A DNA stretch of 64,000 nt from Turbatrix aceti (taxonomy: Eukaryota > Nematoda > Chromadorea > Rhabditida > Panagrolaimidae): positions 3,481,246-3,545,245 of the forward strand of contig OZ017770.1 of assembly GCA_963969345.1 (NCBI GenBank). Reading direction: 5' to 3'. Below, piece after piece: positions 1 through 10,232 of the stretch. A program made the position numbers and the translations under genes. The notes beneath the pieces were generated by a model. The model was not told the origin of the DNA, ran no database searches, and worked only from the letters and a program-made list of their open reading frames with translations. Positions within the stretch are counted from its first letter, which is position 1, and every line of letters begins with the position of its first letter.

Positions 1-1961
1 ACTGAAATATCGTCAAAGATTTACGTGGACAGCGAAACAGACTACAACAACAGGGAAAGATTTGGCGGCGTTACGCGCACAAAGCCGAAGGAGATTACAG
101 CAGTCGATGCCGGCAAATCCCAAAATCTACAGAAATTGCACGAACTCAACCAGCGCAAACTTAACTTGGCTAATCCACATCCTCATGCTAAAAAAACAAT
201 TCACACGACACATCATCTGGTATCGGTGGTCGACAACGATCCTCCGGCCGAAGACGAAGAGCCGATTACGCTTCCGCCTACAAAACCGCTTCTGTCCAAG
301 AGTCTTATTTCTTCTATGGCCGATGGCCTCCGGCAAATTCTGCATTTCGGACGTGAAATCGAACACCATCATCACCATGTGCCCCATGACAACGGTTTCA
401 CCCCTGGTCCTCGTGCTGTGCCAATTCCTCGAACTTTTGCTTCAAAGTCAAATATCCAAAACCACAGACGTCCTGGTTTTGTTGCTCCGACACCGGTTCG
501 TGCGGTACCTCTGCATGACGGTGGCAATGATGATGAAGAACTCCCCCTAAAGGGGCACGGCTCTTCGCTATCGATTGGCATGACCCGCGTAGGATCGGCA
601 GAAGTATCGACTGAAGATCTTATTCGAGATCTTGTCAAGGAAGAAGCAGAAATCCTGAGCACCACTGCCAGTACTCAAGCTCCGATACCGACGACTATTG
701 CCGAACTCGAACCAGCAGCACAAATCTTCTTCGCCGAAACAGAAGAAACAGAAGCTTCTACTTCAACTCCGATAACTTTGGAAGACTTTACACAGTCGTC
801 AACAACTTCTTTGGCTGAGGAAGAAAGCACTCTACCCCCTTCAACTTCTGTGACATGGGAAGACTCTACCCAACCACCATCAACTTCTGAAACGTGGGAA
901 GAAAGTACCCAACCCCCCTCAACTTCAGAAACGTGGGAAGAAAGCACCCAGCCACTCTCAACTTCTGTGACGTGGGAAGAGTCTACGCAGCCGTCTTCTC
1001 TTCCTCCGGATGCCTTTGAGCCATTGACTCAGTCTATATTTGAACAAAACGGTGAAGCGCTCACAACTATTAACGGCGATGACGATACCACCATCATTTT
1101 TAACCCTACCACAGCTTTCGAACCCGTTTACATACCGACAACCGAAGCTGCTCCTACTACAGAGGAAGCCGAGGAAGTCGAAGAAGAAACTGTTTCCCTT
1201 GTTGAAAGTGTCGACGACAAATTGACCGACGCTGATATATGCGATGCTGTTGCTTGCGACTTCGAAAAAGGTAATTACTCATTAAACTTTTTATATCTTA
1301 AAATTGATCTTTCAGGTGATCTTTGCCAATGGCAGACCAGCATCGACGAAGTCAGTCCGGATAGCCGTCACTACAGACGTCACCGAAGTGTACACTACCT
1401 TCGCCGAGCTTGGCACAACTGGGAGGGCCGTTACCGCAATCGCATCACCGGCATTGCCCGAGCTCGTTCGTTTTTATATCAAAAATATTAGTCCTACGTT
1501 GAACGTTTCAGAAGTCTTCTCATTCGATAACAAACGATTTGTTGCTTCTTACGTTCGTCCTAATCAGCGGTCGACGCTGACTGCCAACTTGTTATCCCTC
1601 GACGAAGAAACCATTCACTTCCGGGTATGGGAGGCAACGAGAGACCTCCAGCTCCGCGTTTGTTGCGACTCTACATCAACCTGTGTCTACGAGACCGAAA
1701 CAGGTGTCTATAGAGGAAGCCGCAGATGGCGCGAAGCTACGGCTACCTGCCCTAGGGGAACTACTAAGGTTTGTTTTTCTGTAAAATGGTTTATTTTATT
1801 TCAAAGTTTTTTAGATTATTTTCGAGTGCATTAACAATGGCATCTACCAAGGAGCATGTGGTCTCGATAACATTTACCTGAAGAACAGTTACTGTCCTGA
1901 GGTAATACCCGGAGTTCAGCTACATGATAGCGAGCTGCGTCGTCGGCGCATTATGCACTAA
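1..1961 (+). CDS. Secreted/extracellular MAM-like protein with Ser/Thr-rich repeats (5' partial)
   Basis: Exons 1-1270, 1316-1465, 1512-1768 and 1815-1961 join in phase and give 607 visible residues. The frame is open at base 1, so the 5' end lies outside the window. The first 400 or so residues are His/Pro/Ser/Thr/Glu-rich and look disordered and mucin-like. The C-terminal part begins with CDFEKGDLCQW, a typical MAM-domain opening, continues through GRYRNRITGI and a VCC cysteine pair, and ends with a QGACGLDNIYL segment like the end of MAM folds. MAM domains act in extracellular adhesion. An AATAAA lies at 2041-2046, about 80 bases past the stop. Introns are 45-46 bases. A second open frame overlapping the third exon is explained by the 1466-1511 intron, so no frameshift is needed. 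The domain call is by eye; the family could be a nematode-specific relative. Confidence 0.72.
841..996 (+). repeat. Four tandem 39-bp coding repeats
   Basis: Units start at 841, 880, 919 and 958. Each encodes a 13-residue block of the type STSETWEESTQPP, alternating with STSVTWEDSTQPP. The period is exactly 39 bases and stays in frame. The repeats lie in the Ser/Thr-rich stalk of the MAM-like gene and are likely O-glycosylated and prone to copy-number change. Confidence 0.9.
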
Positions 1962-2390
1962 CGAAAGATGTGGCCAATCTTCATACCGGTATTTGCCATA
2001 TATATTGCCTCTTTCTATTTATCTGCGTTGAGTATCTTACAATAAACTGAAAGTGCTACCTGGGATCAACGTACTGAATTTTAAAATTTTCAATTACCTG
2101 ATGAAAAAAAATGTGTTTGAGAAAAGCCATAAACTCCAGCTGTGACAAGAAAAAAATATAGTCGTTCACAGATTAATAAATTTAATTATGTTTTTGTGTC
2201 GTTTTTCAGCTACTACAATTCTAACTTTAGAAACAATGATTTCGTGTCAGCAGGTTTTTTAGTGGAACATAAAAAAATCACATGTCGGAATTGAAACTTA
2301 AAGCTGTTTTACTACATGGAATTCAGGAATTAAAATAGATGTTTTATACACATGTATTTGTTGCATCCGTTTTATTGAAAAAATAGCATT
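1962..2390. other. Convergent 3' UTR region
   Basis: This is the gap between the stops of two convergent genes. It holds the plus-strand AATAAA at 2041-2046 and, for the minus strand, an AATAAA (TTTATT at 2371-2376) 15 bases past the stop. I see nothing else. Confidence 0.7.
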
Positions 2391-3108
2391 TTAATCCATC
2401 ATGTCAATAGCGGAAGTTTGTTTTGGATGGTAGCAGGTTAAATAATTTTTCATAAATTTCCAAACAAAAGCAAAGGGTCCGTTGTTGACATTTTTGTTTA
2501 AAGATTTACGTTGATCCTGAATTTCCCATTCAAAGGGCAGTTTCAGGATGGAATGGGGTATTCTTTGTCGAACAACGAGAAAACGTAAGTTGTCGCGAGA
2601 CTGTTCAAGTGTTGCCGCGGGTTGGAGAACGTCACGGAGACCCACTATGTGCAGTTGAAAGTGTCGCCCGCGAATGTCAAAGCGATCGTACTTGGGAATG
2701 GATTCGATATAGCAGATTGTCACGAGTGGGATTTTGATCTTGGAAGGAGGCCACTGACTTCTGATAACCATGTTGGAAAATTGAACTTGAATAATTGGGT
2801 TATAGCATGCCCGTGGGACAAGATTTTTGTCGTACTTATAGTAGACAACCTAAAATTCAAAAATCAACAATTATCAGGTGTATAATCCAGAACTCACCTT
2901 AGCTTTATACTCCGCGTGGACGCCAGGTGTATTACTGCTCTGCAGAATTGGCAAGGTACTTGGACGTCGAAGTAACTGCATGTCTGATGTCAAATTTGTA
3001 GACGTCCTTGATATCGTAGAAGCCGTCGCCATCGTAGGAAACAAACTTAATTCTGACATCCTGGTCATCGATACAATTATATGCAAACCCAGGATAATAA
3101 CATTTAGC
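2391..3108 (-). CDS. Unrecognised multi-exon gene (5' end not resolved)
   Basis: The last exon, 2391-2849, encodes 152 residues starting VVYYKYDKNLVPRACYNP and joins in phase 0 to an exon 2898-2939 (donor GTGAGT). A further coding block lies up to about 3108 and reads IKFVSYDGDGFYDIKD. It is in another frame and can be joined only by a very short intron (37 bases, 2940-2976) or by a weak donor near 3003. I could not find a start codon exon in 3109-3500. The protein is rich in aromatic residues and has no signal I recognise. It may be a truncated or decaying gene, or its first exons may be very small. It sits tail-side of the stargazin-like gene on the same strand. Confidence 0.5.
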
Positions 3109-3500
3109 ACATGAGAATTAATGAATAAGAGACCTGTTTAGGATTTTGATTTGTGAATGAACAAAAAAAGTTGATTCAAAGAGATAGGGTGTCGTTCAGG
3201 ATGAGACCGAAGCGATGTGTACAACTAACTTTCGTTCTGTCAGCGTTTAATGGGGGATAAGAGTGAGGCTTTGTTGCACTCAAGCTTCTTCATTTGCTTT
3301 TCTGACTCCCCCTCCTGAGTAAGCACATGTGGATTTGACAGCTTTTAATTTCGGGAGTCCGGGTATTGAAGACGGTAGTAAACAGAATCACTTGCATGTA
3401 GCGCTGCAGATTGTACTGTTTAGAGAACAAGGTAAATTAACTAGAGCCTGCGTGCAATGCGGGAGAGGGGAGACATCAACGAATAGACACACCTCGGCGG

Positions 3501-4944
3501 TCAGAAATGTAGTACATTGGGAGCAGTTGGTAACAAGGTGGTGGACGGAAGCTTGAAGGACTGCTGCTATAACAGAAATTTTTTTTCCTCATTGTTTGCA
3601 GCTAATAAGTCGGTACTTACAGATTGCTGGCTACGGTCGTTATTGGATGCATCACCACCCTCGGTCGGTTGTCTATTGTTAGTCTTGAGGACGTAAACGG
3701 GTTTATGGGTCGTGCTGCTGCACAGCGATGGATCGATCGAATTGCTCCTGAAAGCGATGGGTCAGGTCAATGTGATCGACGATGCGTTGTAATTTGCTAC
3801 CTCGAAGCCCGCTGCAAGCACTTCATTCGTGTGTGATCGTGATACATTTCGGCCATTCGAAGCTCATCCATGTCGCTGTTATTTCTCACATTTTTCATTA
3901 TTTTATGCATGCAATACCGGTTAAAGGTTCGTTCGTCTCGTTTTGACATGTAAACCAGGACCGAAAAAAGAGCTGCCAATTCTGTAAGCAGAAAACTTGA
4001 CTGAAACAATGCTCTTCGTTATTACATACAAAATAAAAACTATTCATATTTGCTTACTTTCAGACAAATGAACGAGTACCCATAGGTGTAATGAAAAAGT
4101 GGATCATCCATCTCGGATATAGGATAGATTTTGTTGCCCACTTCTTTTGATACCGAAGACATGTAAACGATGATACATTGAAAGTTTGTTATGCCTAAAA
4201 ATTTTTTTGTTAGCTTTGCACTTTTTATAAAAAATACCTGCGAAGATATGAGTTAACGAAGAAAATAACAGCGTGCGATAGGGCTTACTACGCATCACAC
4301 AAACTGTTATGCACAGAAATCCACCAACGTCTAACACAATCCCCAGCAGCATAAAAATTATACATTTTCGAAGAGATTCTAAAATACGACGACTTTAACA
4401 CTATGTTTTTTTTAGGGTTTGAAAATCTTTGACCCACGCTGAATCGAACTTGTGACGTCAGCCGGGTCTTCGCTGTTAAAGTAGTCAATTGGATTGCAGT
4501 GGAACTCTGTAGTGGCTGTAAACGAGTTCAATTATCATTACTTTCTGCAAAAAGGTTTGTGGTGCATTCACGTACGGTCCAGCCAGCAGAACAACCAAGG
4601 ACCAAGTGTTGCATTCTTGAAGAAAGTAGGCTTCATGGCATTTGAATCATCGTACGACGATTCCGTGGTCTTGTTTGGCGGTAAGTAGTACCGAAGAACT
4701 TCTGACGTATAAAGCCAGTTATTGGTTGACGAGCCTGAAAACCAAGTTATGGAAGCCAAAGTGAATTATCAAGCCGTATGTCCAAACTTATTAAATTGGC
4801 GATACATGCCGCTGTCGAACAAAAAAACGACACTAGTATAAATCGGCGTCTATTAATGTGATTAATCTTTGTCAACCTATGTTCGATTACGGGCAGCACC
4901 ATTTTCTCCAAGCTTTTTCTGAAATACGCCTCGTTTAAGTACAT
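3501..4944 (-). CDS. Stargazin/TARP-like (CACNG/claudin fold) four-pass membrane protein
   Basis: Exons 4788-4944, 4576-4734, 4438-4515, 4238-4378, 4058-4194, 3801-4000, 3621-3747 and 3501-3566 join in phase to give 354 residues. TM1 is near residues 30-52 (RRFILVSFFCS). The first extracellular loop contains NNWLYTSEVLRYY and GPWLFCWLD, in the positions of the family's WLY and GLWxxC motifs, and a second cysteine in FHCNPIDYF. TM2 (FMLLGIVLDVGGFLCI), TM3 (LLFSSLTHIFAGITNFQCII) and TM4 (SSFLLTELAALFSVLVYM) follow, with YTYGYSF just before TM4 as in TARPs (YGWSF). In C. elegans the stg proteins are AMPA-receptor auxiliary subunits; I infer that role here. The cytoplasmic tail is Ser/Asn-rich and has no clear PDZ ligand. 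The last small exon is the least certain. A second ATG at residue 15 could be used instead. Confidence 0.8.
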
Positions 4945-6468
4945 AAAAAGTAATTTGGTTTTCGCTCTGTTTTAACCTTACAAAATGCCAGCAAGGACAA
5001 AATGCCACAACTAATCATGTCGGTTGTAGGAAGTTACGCGTAAAGTTTTTACAGCCATTGTTTTCAACGATTCAAATTTGCGGCGAACGTGAACAGGTCA
5101 CAAAACGCCAACAAAAATCACGCGGGAAATCGCAAACGCAGTAAGCGTTCTCTTTTTTTCAAAAAGCGTCCGAAGAAGGTTGCTTGCTGTCGACGCGGAA
5201 AAAAAGTCAACTGCTAAATCTGTGTTTATTAATTCTGACGTCGCTTCTTCTACCCTTTTGACGGCACTTTACTTTCAAGTAAGTTAAATTTGATTTTGTG
5301 ATTTCATTCTATGCAGGCAAATTTAAATGCAGGGTTTTTGAATAATTTTTTTTTATGACGGCGAAGCTTCGGTGGCGTTGTTTGGTCGGTACGCGCCATC
5401 GCTTTCCAGCATTAACCGATGATAAAAGCAAGGCTTGTGAATTATACCTAGCGGTACAGATGACAACCAAATATGGCAGGTTCACACACGATAAGAGTGA
5501 GTGTTGCTCACTTGCTTGTCAGAGAACGCGCATATGCCGCGGCCAAGTTGTTTCGTTGGCAAAAACATTTTTGAATAACATTTAAGCTAATGCACATGCG
5601 TCTCCAAAACATTGTCTTCTTTCATGGACCATGGGAAGGCGGACCAAAAGTATCGCGCACTACGGGGCGGGTGCGGTGCCATTGCCGTCTATTAAAGCAA
5701 CCTTTGCGCAGACAAATGATCAAATCTACTGCATTGTACCTGCTGCATCGTCGTGCTCTCCTGTGCTTTTCGGTGAAGGGAAGTTTAGACCGTTCAGCAA
5801 ACTGTATTTTTTAAACCAAGTTTGCGACCGGTCTAGGCTTCTCTTCCCTTCGAGCTCTTTAATTATGTCTATTTTCATTCCTCAAGCCATGCGGCACTAG
5901 CAATAACAATCCGGATTGGTTTGGCAAACAGTGATTTTTTCAATTTGTTTGCGACCGCATCCGGGTTATTAGTGCTTTTGCGCCAACGCTTTTCGAGGGT
6001 GGTTTGTGCAATTTGTGTTCATCACGTAAGTTTGCAACAGTTACAGCATGGCTCAAAATGACTCAACGGCATATTTGATAACGATGACACTCTGGCTTCG
6101 TAGAGAAATTTTTTTCTCTTATTTTTTGTTTACTGATCGAGCGTGACGGCATTAGTTAGCCGGCTTACATTTAAGCACACGGCATTTGTAGACGATTTTT
6201 CACTCGTGTCTTCCTTCAAAGTAAGGAAGCTCACGAATGGAAGCCGTCTGACGTATGGCGACATCTCTTTTAGGTGTTAAATGTGTTGGTTAGCTTTTTC
6301 CTTCGTATTTAATTTTTGTGCGCACATTTTTTTCTATCTTTTTTTTTCTGTAATTCTGTTCGTCAACCGGGGCGTCTTAGTAGTACGTGTGCAAATTACG
6401 TAGATATTATGTCTTTTGTTAAGTAGCTTCAGCTATGCTAGATGAATTTTAGCCGGGATTCATTGTCA
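4945..6468. other. Intergenic, divergent promoter region
   Basis: The gap separates the minus-strand stargazin-like gene from the plus-strand gene at 6469 and presumably holds both promoters. No coding exon could be supported. It contains short inverted repeats, including an imperfect hairpin at about 5892-5986 and a perfect short one around 6205-6225. Confidence 0.6.
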
Positions 6469-7726
6469 ATGAGTGTCTCTCAATCGGCAATATACCAGGC
6501 TCGTTATTCTAATGATGTGAGCGGCGTCAATCGGTACAAGCATTTCTACAGGTAAATTCCGGTTGCCGTTATGTTTCGTTCGTATTGTGCTTTCAGTCCG
6601 TTAGAAATTAATAATAAACAGTCATTTGTCAGTAATAATATAGACGACAAGCATTCTTCTCCTGTTTGCATTCTGCCACATATCCAGTCTAAATCATGCA
6701 GGTATACGTTTTTTTTTTATTTGAATTGCAGAGTTATATTTTTTTGTTTTTTTCGTATTCAGTATTGTATTGAGACCTGTTGTACAACGAGCACACGGGA
6801 ACCATGGTTCTCCCACGGGTAAAACAAATGGCATACACCTTGTACACGTGTCGAAGACGCATAATCATAATAATCGCTCAATTTCTCAACATAAACTGCC
6901 TAAAAAAGGTTTATTGCATCGATCCGGCTAGGTTTTTGATTTCTGCTTCTTTCAGCGAGTCCGGTGAATGGACTCACACAATCTGCACCCACAACCCTTA
7001 TTCAGCTGCCCCACAAATTGTGTAATTTGTGTCATTGAATTTTTTATTTCCATTTGTTGCATATGACTTTCAGCGTGTTTACCTGTCACCAGAAGCAACT
7101 CGCTTGACAACATGCAGGGTAAAAAAATTGCCTTTACCTCGTTGCCAAAGATAGACCAAAAACGAAGTAACCGGTTGAAGCATCAAACCACTCAAACGGA
7201 GGTAAGCTTGTTTTTTGCTTTTGTCGTGTTTTGATTTAATGTACGGCTTCCAGGATCTTCCCCCGTCGTCTCTCCAGCGCTCTAGGGATTCTTCGACGCT
7301 GACGGAAATGACGTCAACAAGTTTCACTCAGCGAGCAACTCAGACCGACCCCGCAACATTTTCAAATTCTCTTCCCAATCGATCCTTCGATCAATGCGGC
7401 GGTGGCTCGACGGAGGTAAGTGGCCTTGTGGGAATGTTGGCACCTCCACACCTGGCTATTTATTTTAGTTTGAACAGCGCAGCGAGTTGTACGACTTGAT
7501 AGACACTGCGCTCGACGAAACGATAGATCGTAAGTCGTGGCTGCAGACCAACAAAGTCATCGCCACGACTGCCAAACAGCATGCCGAGGTGTGGCGTGAT
7601 GCGAAGCACTTTGTCACTAACGTCCTTCTGCCAAACAGTATCACCGTTGCTCACAAGTCTCGCCTGTCGATAGACAGCGAACATCCCATCCAGCGACTAC
7701 TAACTCGGTGGGATCAGCGTTTCTAA
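6469..7726 (+). CDS. Unrecognised 285-residue protein
   Basis: Seven exons join perfectly in phase: 6469-6551, 6597-6701, 6763-6818, 6956-7021, 7074-7201, 7254-7415 and 7469-7726. The start is MSVSQSAIYQARY, the first ATG of the open frame. No signal peptide or membrane segment is visible. The middle is Ser/Thr/Gln-rich and contains two QTTQTE/RATQTDP segments, which resemble dynein light chain LC8 binding motifs (T-Q-T); this is inference. The last exon is a compact, probably helical domain (SELYDLIDTALDETIDRK to the C-terminus RLLTRWDQRF) that I do not recognise. The exact agreement of six intron phases is the main evidence that this is a real gene. An ATTAAA, a variant poly(A) signal, lies near 7786. 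Confidence 0.78.
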
Positions 7727-8651
7727 GAAAACTGTCCCCCTTTTTTTGCCTCCTTTTATGTCCCGTAAATGCAGAAGCATTTTTTATTAAACTTTCGACT
7801 TTGTTTTATCCGTAAAGTGAGGAATGACTCTCCACTGCTGCATCAAAGACGGTTTGATCGGAGTCATCGATGAAGCAGAAAAGTAAGTTAACGATTAGCA
7901 AAGAAAAAAAATCGAATTTGTGAAAGAGGTATGGTATTCGCCATTCTAAAAAGAGAACAAAACAGCACGTTTTTAAAAAAATGCAAATTGTTTTTTTTAA
8001 CTGTTGACCAAAATTATGAAAGTCGGAAAAAATGAAAAACCTTGGACAGTCAAAGGCACCTGCCAATTCAGATAGAACCAATGAAAACCCGGCATGACGA
8101 AAATGATGATATCTAAAACACTTTCGTTTTTAGATACATGCCCATCGTAGATGAATACGTGGACACAACAGGCCTTGTAGCGTGTGAAAAGTAATCGTGA
8201 CTAGAAATAAGCCTACACACAAGGAAGATAAAAACGACGAAAGCTTAGTATACGCGGCAAAAAAAAATGTTACAAAATTGTATAACGGTAGAAAGACAGA
8301 AAAGTAAGCGTTCTAATCCAGTAAGACGCGTGGCTTTTGGTTTAAGTGAGTGTGATTGGGGGGCAGCATGGGAGGTAGGAGCGGCGGCGGCGCTATAGGC
8401 GTTGTTGTCGGGAAATTTCTCTTTGTTCTGAAAAAAAATATGAGGATAAGTTAATCAATATGTCATGTATTTTTGTATCTGTTTTTAAGGGATAATTCCA
8501 TAATTAGTCTAACATGTCAGCAGCAGCGAACAATCGACCCCTGGCAGTGCTTATGCTCTGCGTATTTTGTAGTCTCAGTCCATAGCGTGTGCCCTCCTAT
8601 GCCTTTATATTTAGATTATTCAAAATGTCACCGTGGTTGTCGATTCATCGG
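7727..8651. other. Intergenic, convergent 3' ends
   Basis: The gap lies between the 3' ends of the plus-strand gene at 6469 and the minus-strand kinase gene. It is AT-rich with homopolymer runs. No coding sequence is supported. Confidence 0.5.
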
Positions 8652-10232
8652 CTAGGAAAGAAACTGCAGTGAACTCCCGGATGAATCGCCACGATGATGG
8701 CTGTAACGGTATGCGTTTTCTCTTCGAATCAGGGCTTTTGCTCTTTGTTCAACTTCTTTCCCATCTGTCTGCAACTACGTAAATTTCTTTTCTTTTAGCG
8801 GTGAGCAAAAAAAAAGGTGTAGGCAAAAGTGATTTTTTCTGTCAATGAAAAAAGCAGCTGTCGTCTTGTCTTGTCTTAGCTTACTCAAAAATCTATAAGT
8901 CAAAAGCTTAATGACTTTTTTTCCTCCCACAAGAGCTATTTTTATCTTAAGCATACGTCACGAAATTCATTCGTGTCTTCAAGCGTCTGACATCTAATTG
9001 AAAAGCAGTAAAAAGTAACAGTTTTTTTCATGCTGCTGACATTTACGTCATGGATCAATGCCAAGATATGCATGATTAAAAAAATGTGTTCCTTTACATT
9101 TTTTAATATGAAAATGATACGCAAACTTACATCAATAAGTTCCAATCGAATACAAAATCGTAGTTGTATCCTTCTCGGTAAAACAGGTCGCGGAACATTT
9201 GGCGCAGCTTTTTATAATCTGGGGCGTCTTTGAACTTCAGGTTTTTACAGTACTCTAAATATTCGGCAAAGGATTCTAAAAAGAAATAATTTAATAATTA
9301 TTCCAACAATTTAGAAAAAATGCATACCGGGAAATCCTGCGCAAAGTTCAGATACAGGTGTTGCCATCTTTTTCTCAGAAATTTTGTCATATTTTTGTCT
9401 TTTGGTCGCTGCTTTTAATCCCTGCCAGGGTAGCGCACCCCGGTTGAAATACATCAAAACGTATCCGAGAGCTTCTACGTCATCACGTCTGCTTTGTTCT
9501 GAAAATTTGAAATCAATGAGTGTGTGTACAACAAAAAAGTGTACTCTCTGCTTACCGAGACCAAGGTGAGTGTTAATAGATGCATATCTTGCAGTACCCG
9601 TCAAATTTTTATGATCTCTGAAGGGAATATGTACATTCGTTTTATGATCACGATACTTCTTCGCAAGGCCGAAATCGATGATCTAAATACGCAAGCAATT
9701 GATTACCTCGATGGGTGTCAAATTCAAACTCACATATACGACGTTCCCTTTCTTCCCTAAACCCATCAAAAAGTTGTCTGGCTTGATATCTCTGTGAATG
9801 AAATCTCGGGTATGAATGTATTCAATTCTTGCGAGCTGTAAAGGACGATGTTGTCGTTAATCAAGGCTAATGGCAAAAAGGAAAAAAAAGGCATACCATC
9901 TGGTCTGCCAGCAGTAACACAGTTTTCAACGTAAATTTTCTAGAGCAAAAATTGAATAAATCTTCCAAAGATGGCCCGAGCAATTCCATCACCATTACAT
10001 TGTACTCGCCTTCGTAGCCGCACCACTTGACTTGGGGTATGCCTACGTGGCCAGTCATCATTTTGTACAACTTGGCTTCGATATGTAATTGCGGATGCTT
10101 GGTTTTGTTGCATTCTAGCTTGATTGCTACTTCCTCTCTTGTCAGAATGTTTTCACCCAAATAGATATCACCGAATGAACCGCTTCCAATTTTGCGTCCT
10201 AGCCTAAACCGACCGCCAACTCTCAACTCCAT
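8652..10232 (-). CDS. kin-20: Casein kinase 1 delta/epsilon-type protein kinase
   Basis: Exons 9897-10232, 9734-9835, 9556-9682, 9328-9498, 9131-9275, 8957-8993 and 8652-8768 join in phase to give 344 residues. The start MELRVG and [19 protein letters not shown] place it in the delta/epsilon (Doubletime, KIN-20) class rather than alpha. Visible motifs are the glycine loop GSGSFGDIY, the VAIK lysine, [11 protein letters not shown] with the catalytic Asp, [14 protein letters not shown], and [15 protein letters not shown] followed by QSRRDD. CK1 kinases phosphorylate primed Ser/Thr sites in circadian, developmental timing and Wnt pathways. The catalytic domain is complete, but the tail after FVFDWNLL is short, about 50 residues against 100 or more in animals. 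The 3' end could alternatively stop at 8942 if the small 8957 donor is not used. 5' UTR exons were not found. Confidence 0.9.

Noticed and set aside
1304..1834. Separate gene or frameshift in the MAM-like gene
   Set aside because: A 46-base intron at 1466-1511 joins the two frames exactly, so no second gene or frameshift is needed.
4438..4515. tRNA-like T-loop (GTTCGATTC) on the minus strand
   Set aside because: No acceptor or anticodon stem can be formed, and the bases belong to a phase-consistent exon of the stargazin-like gene.
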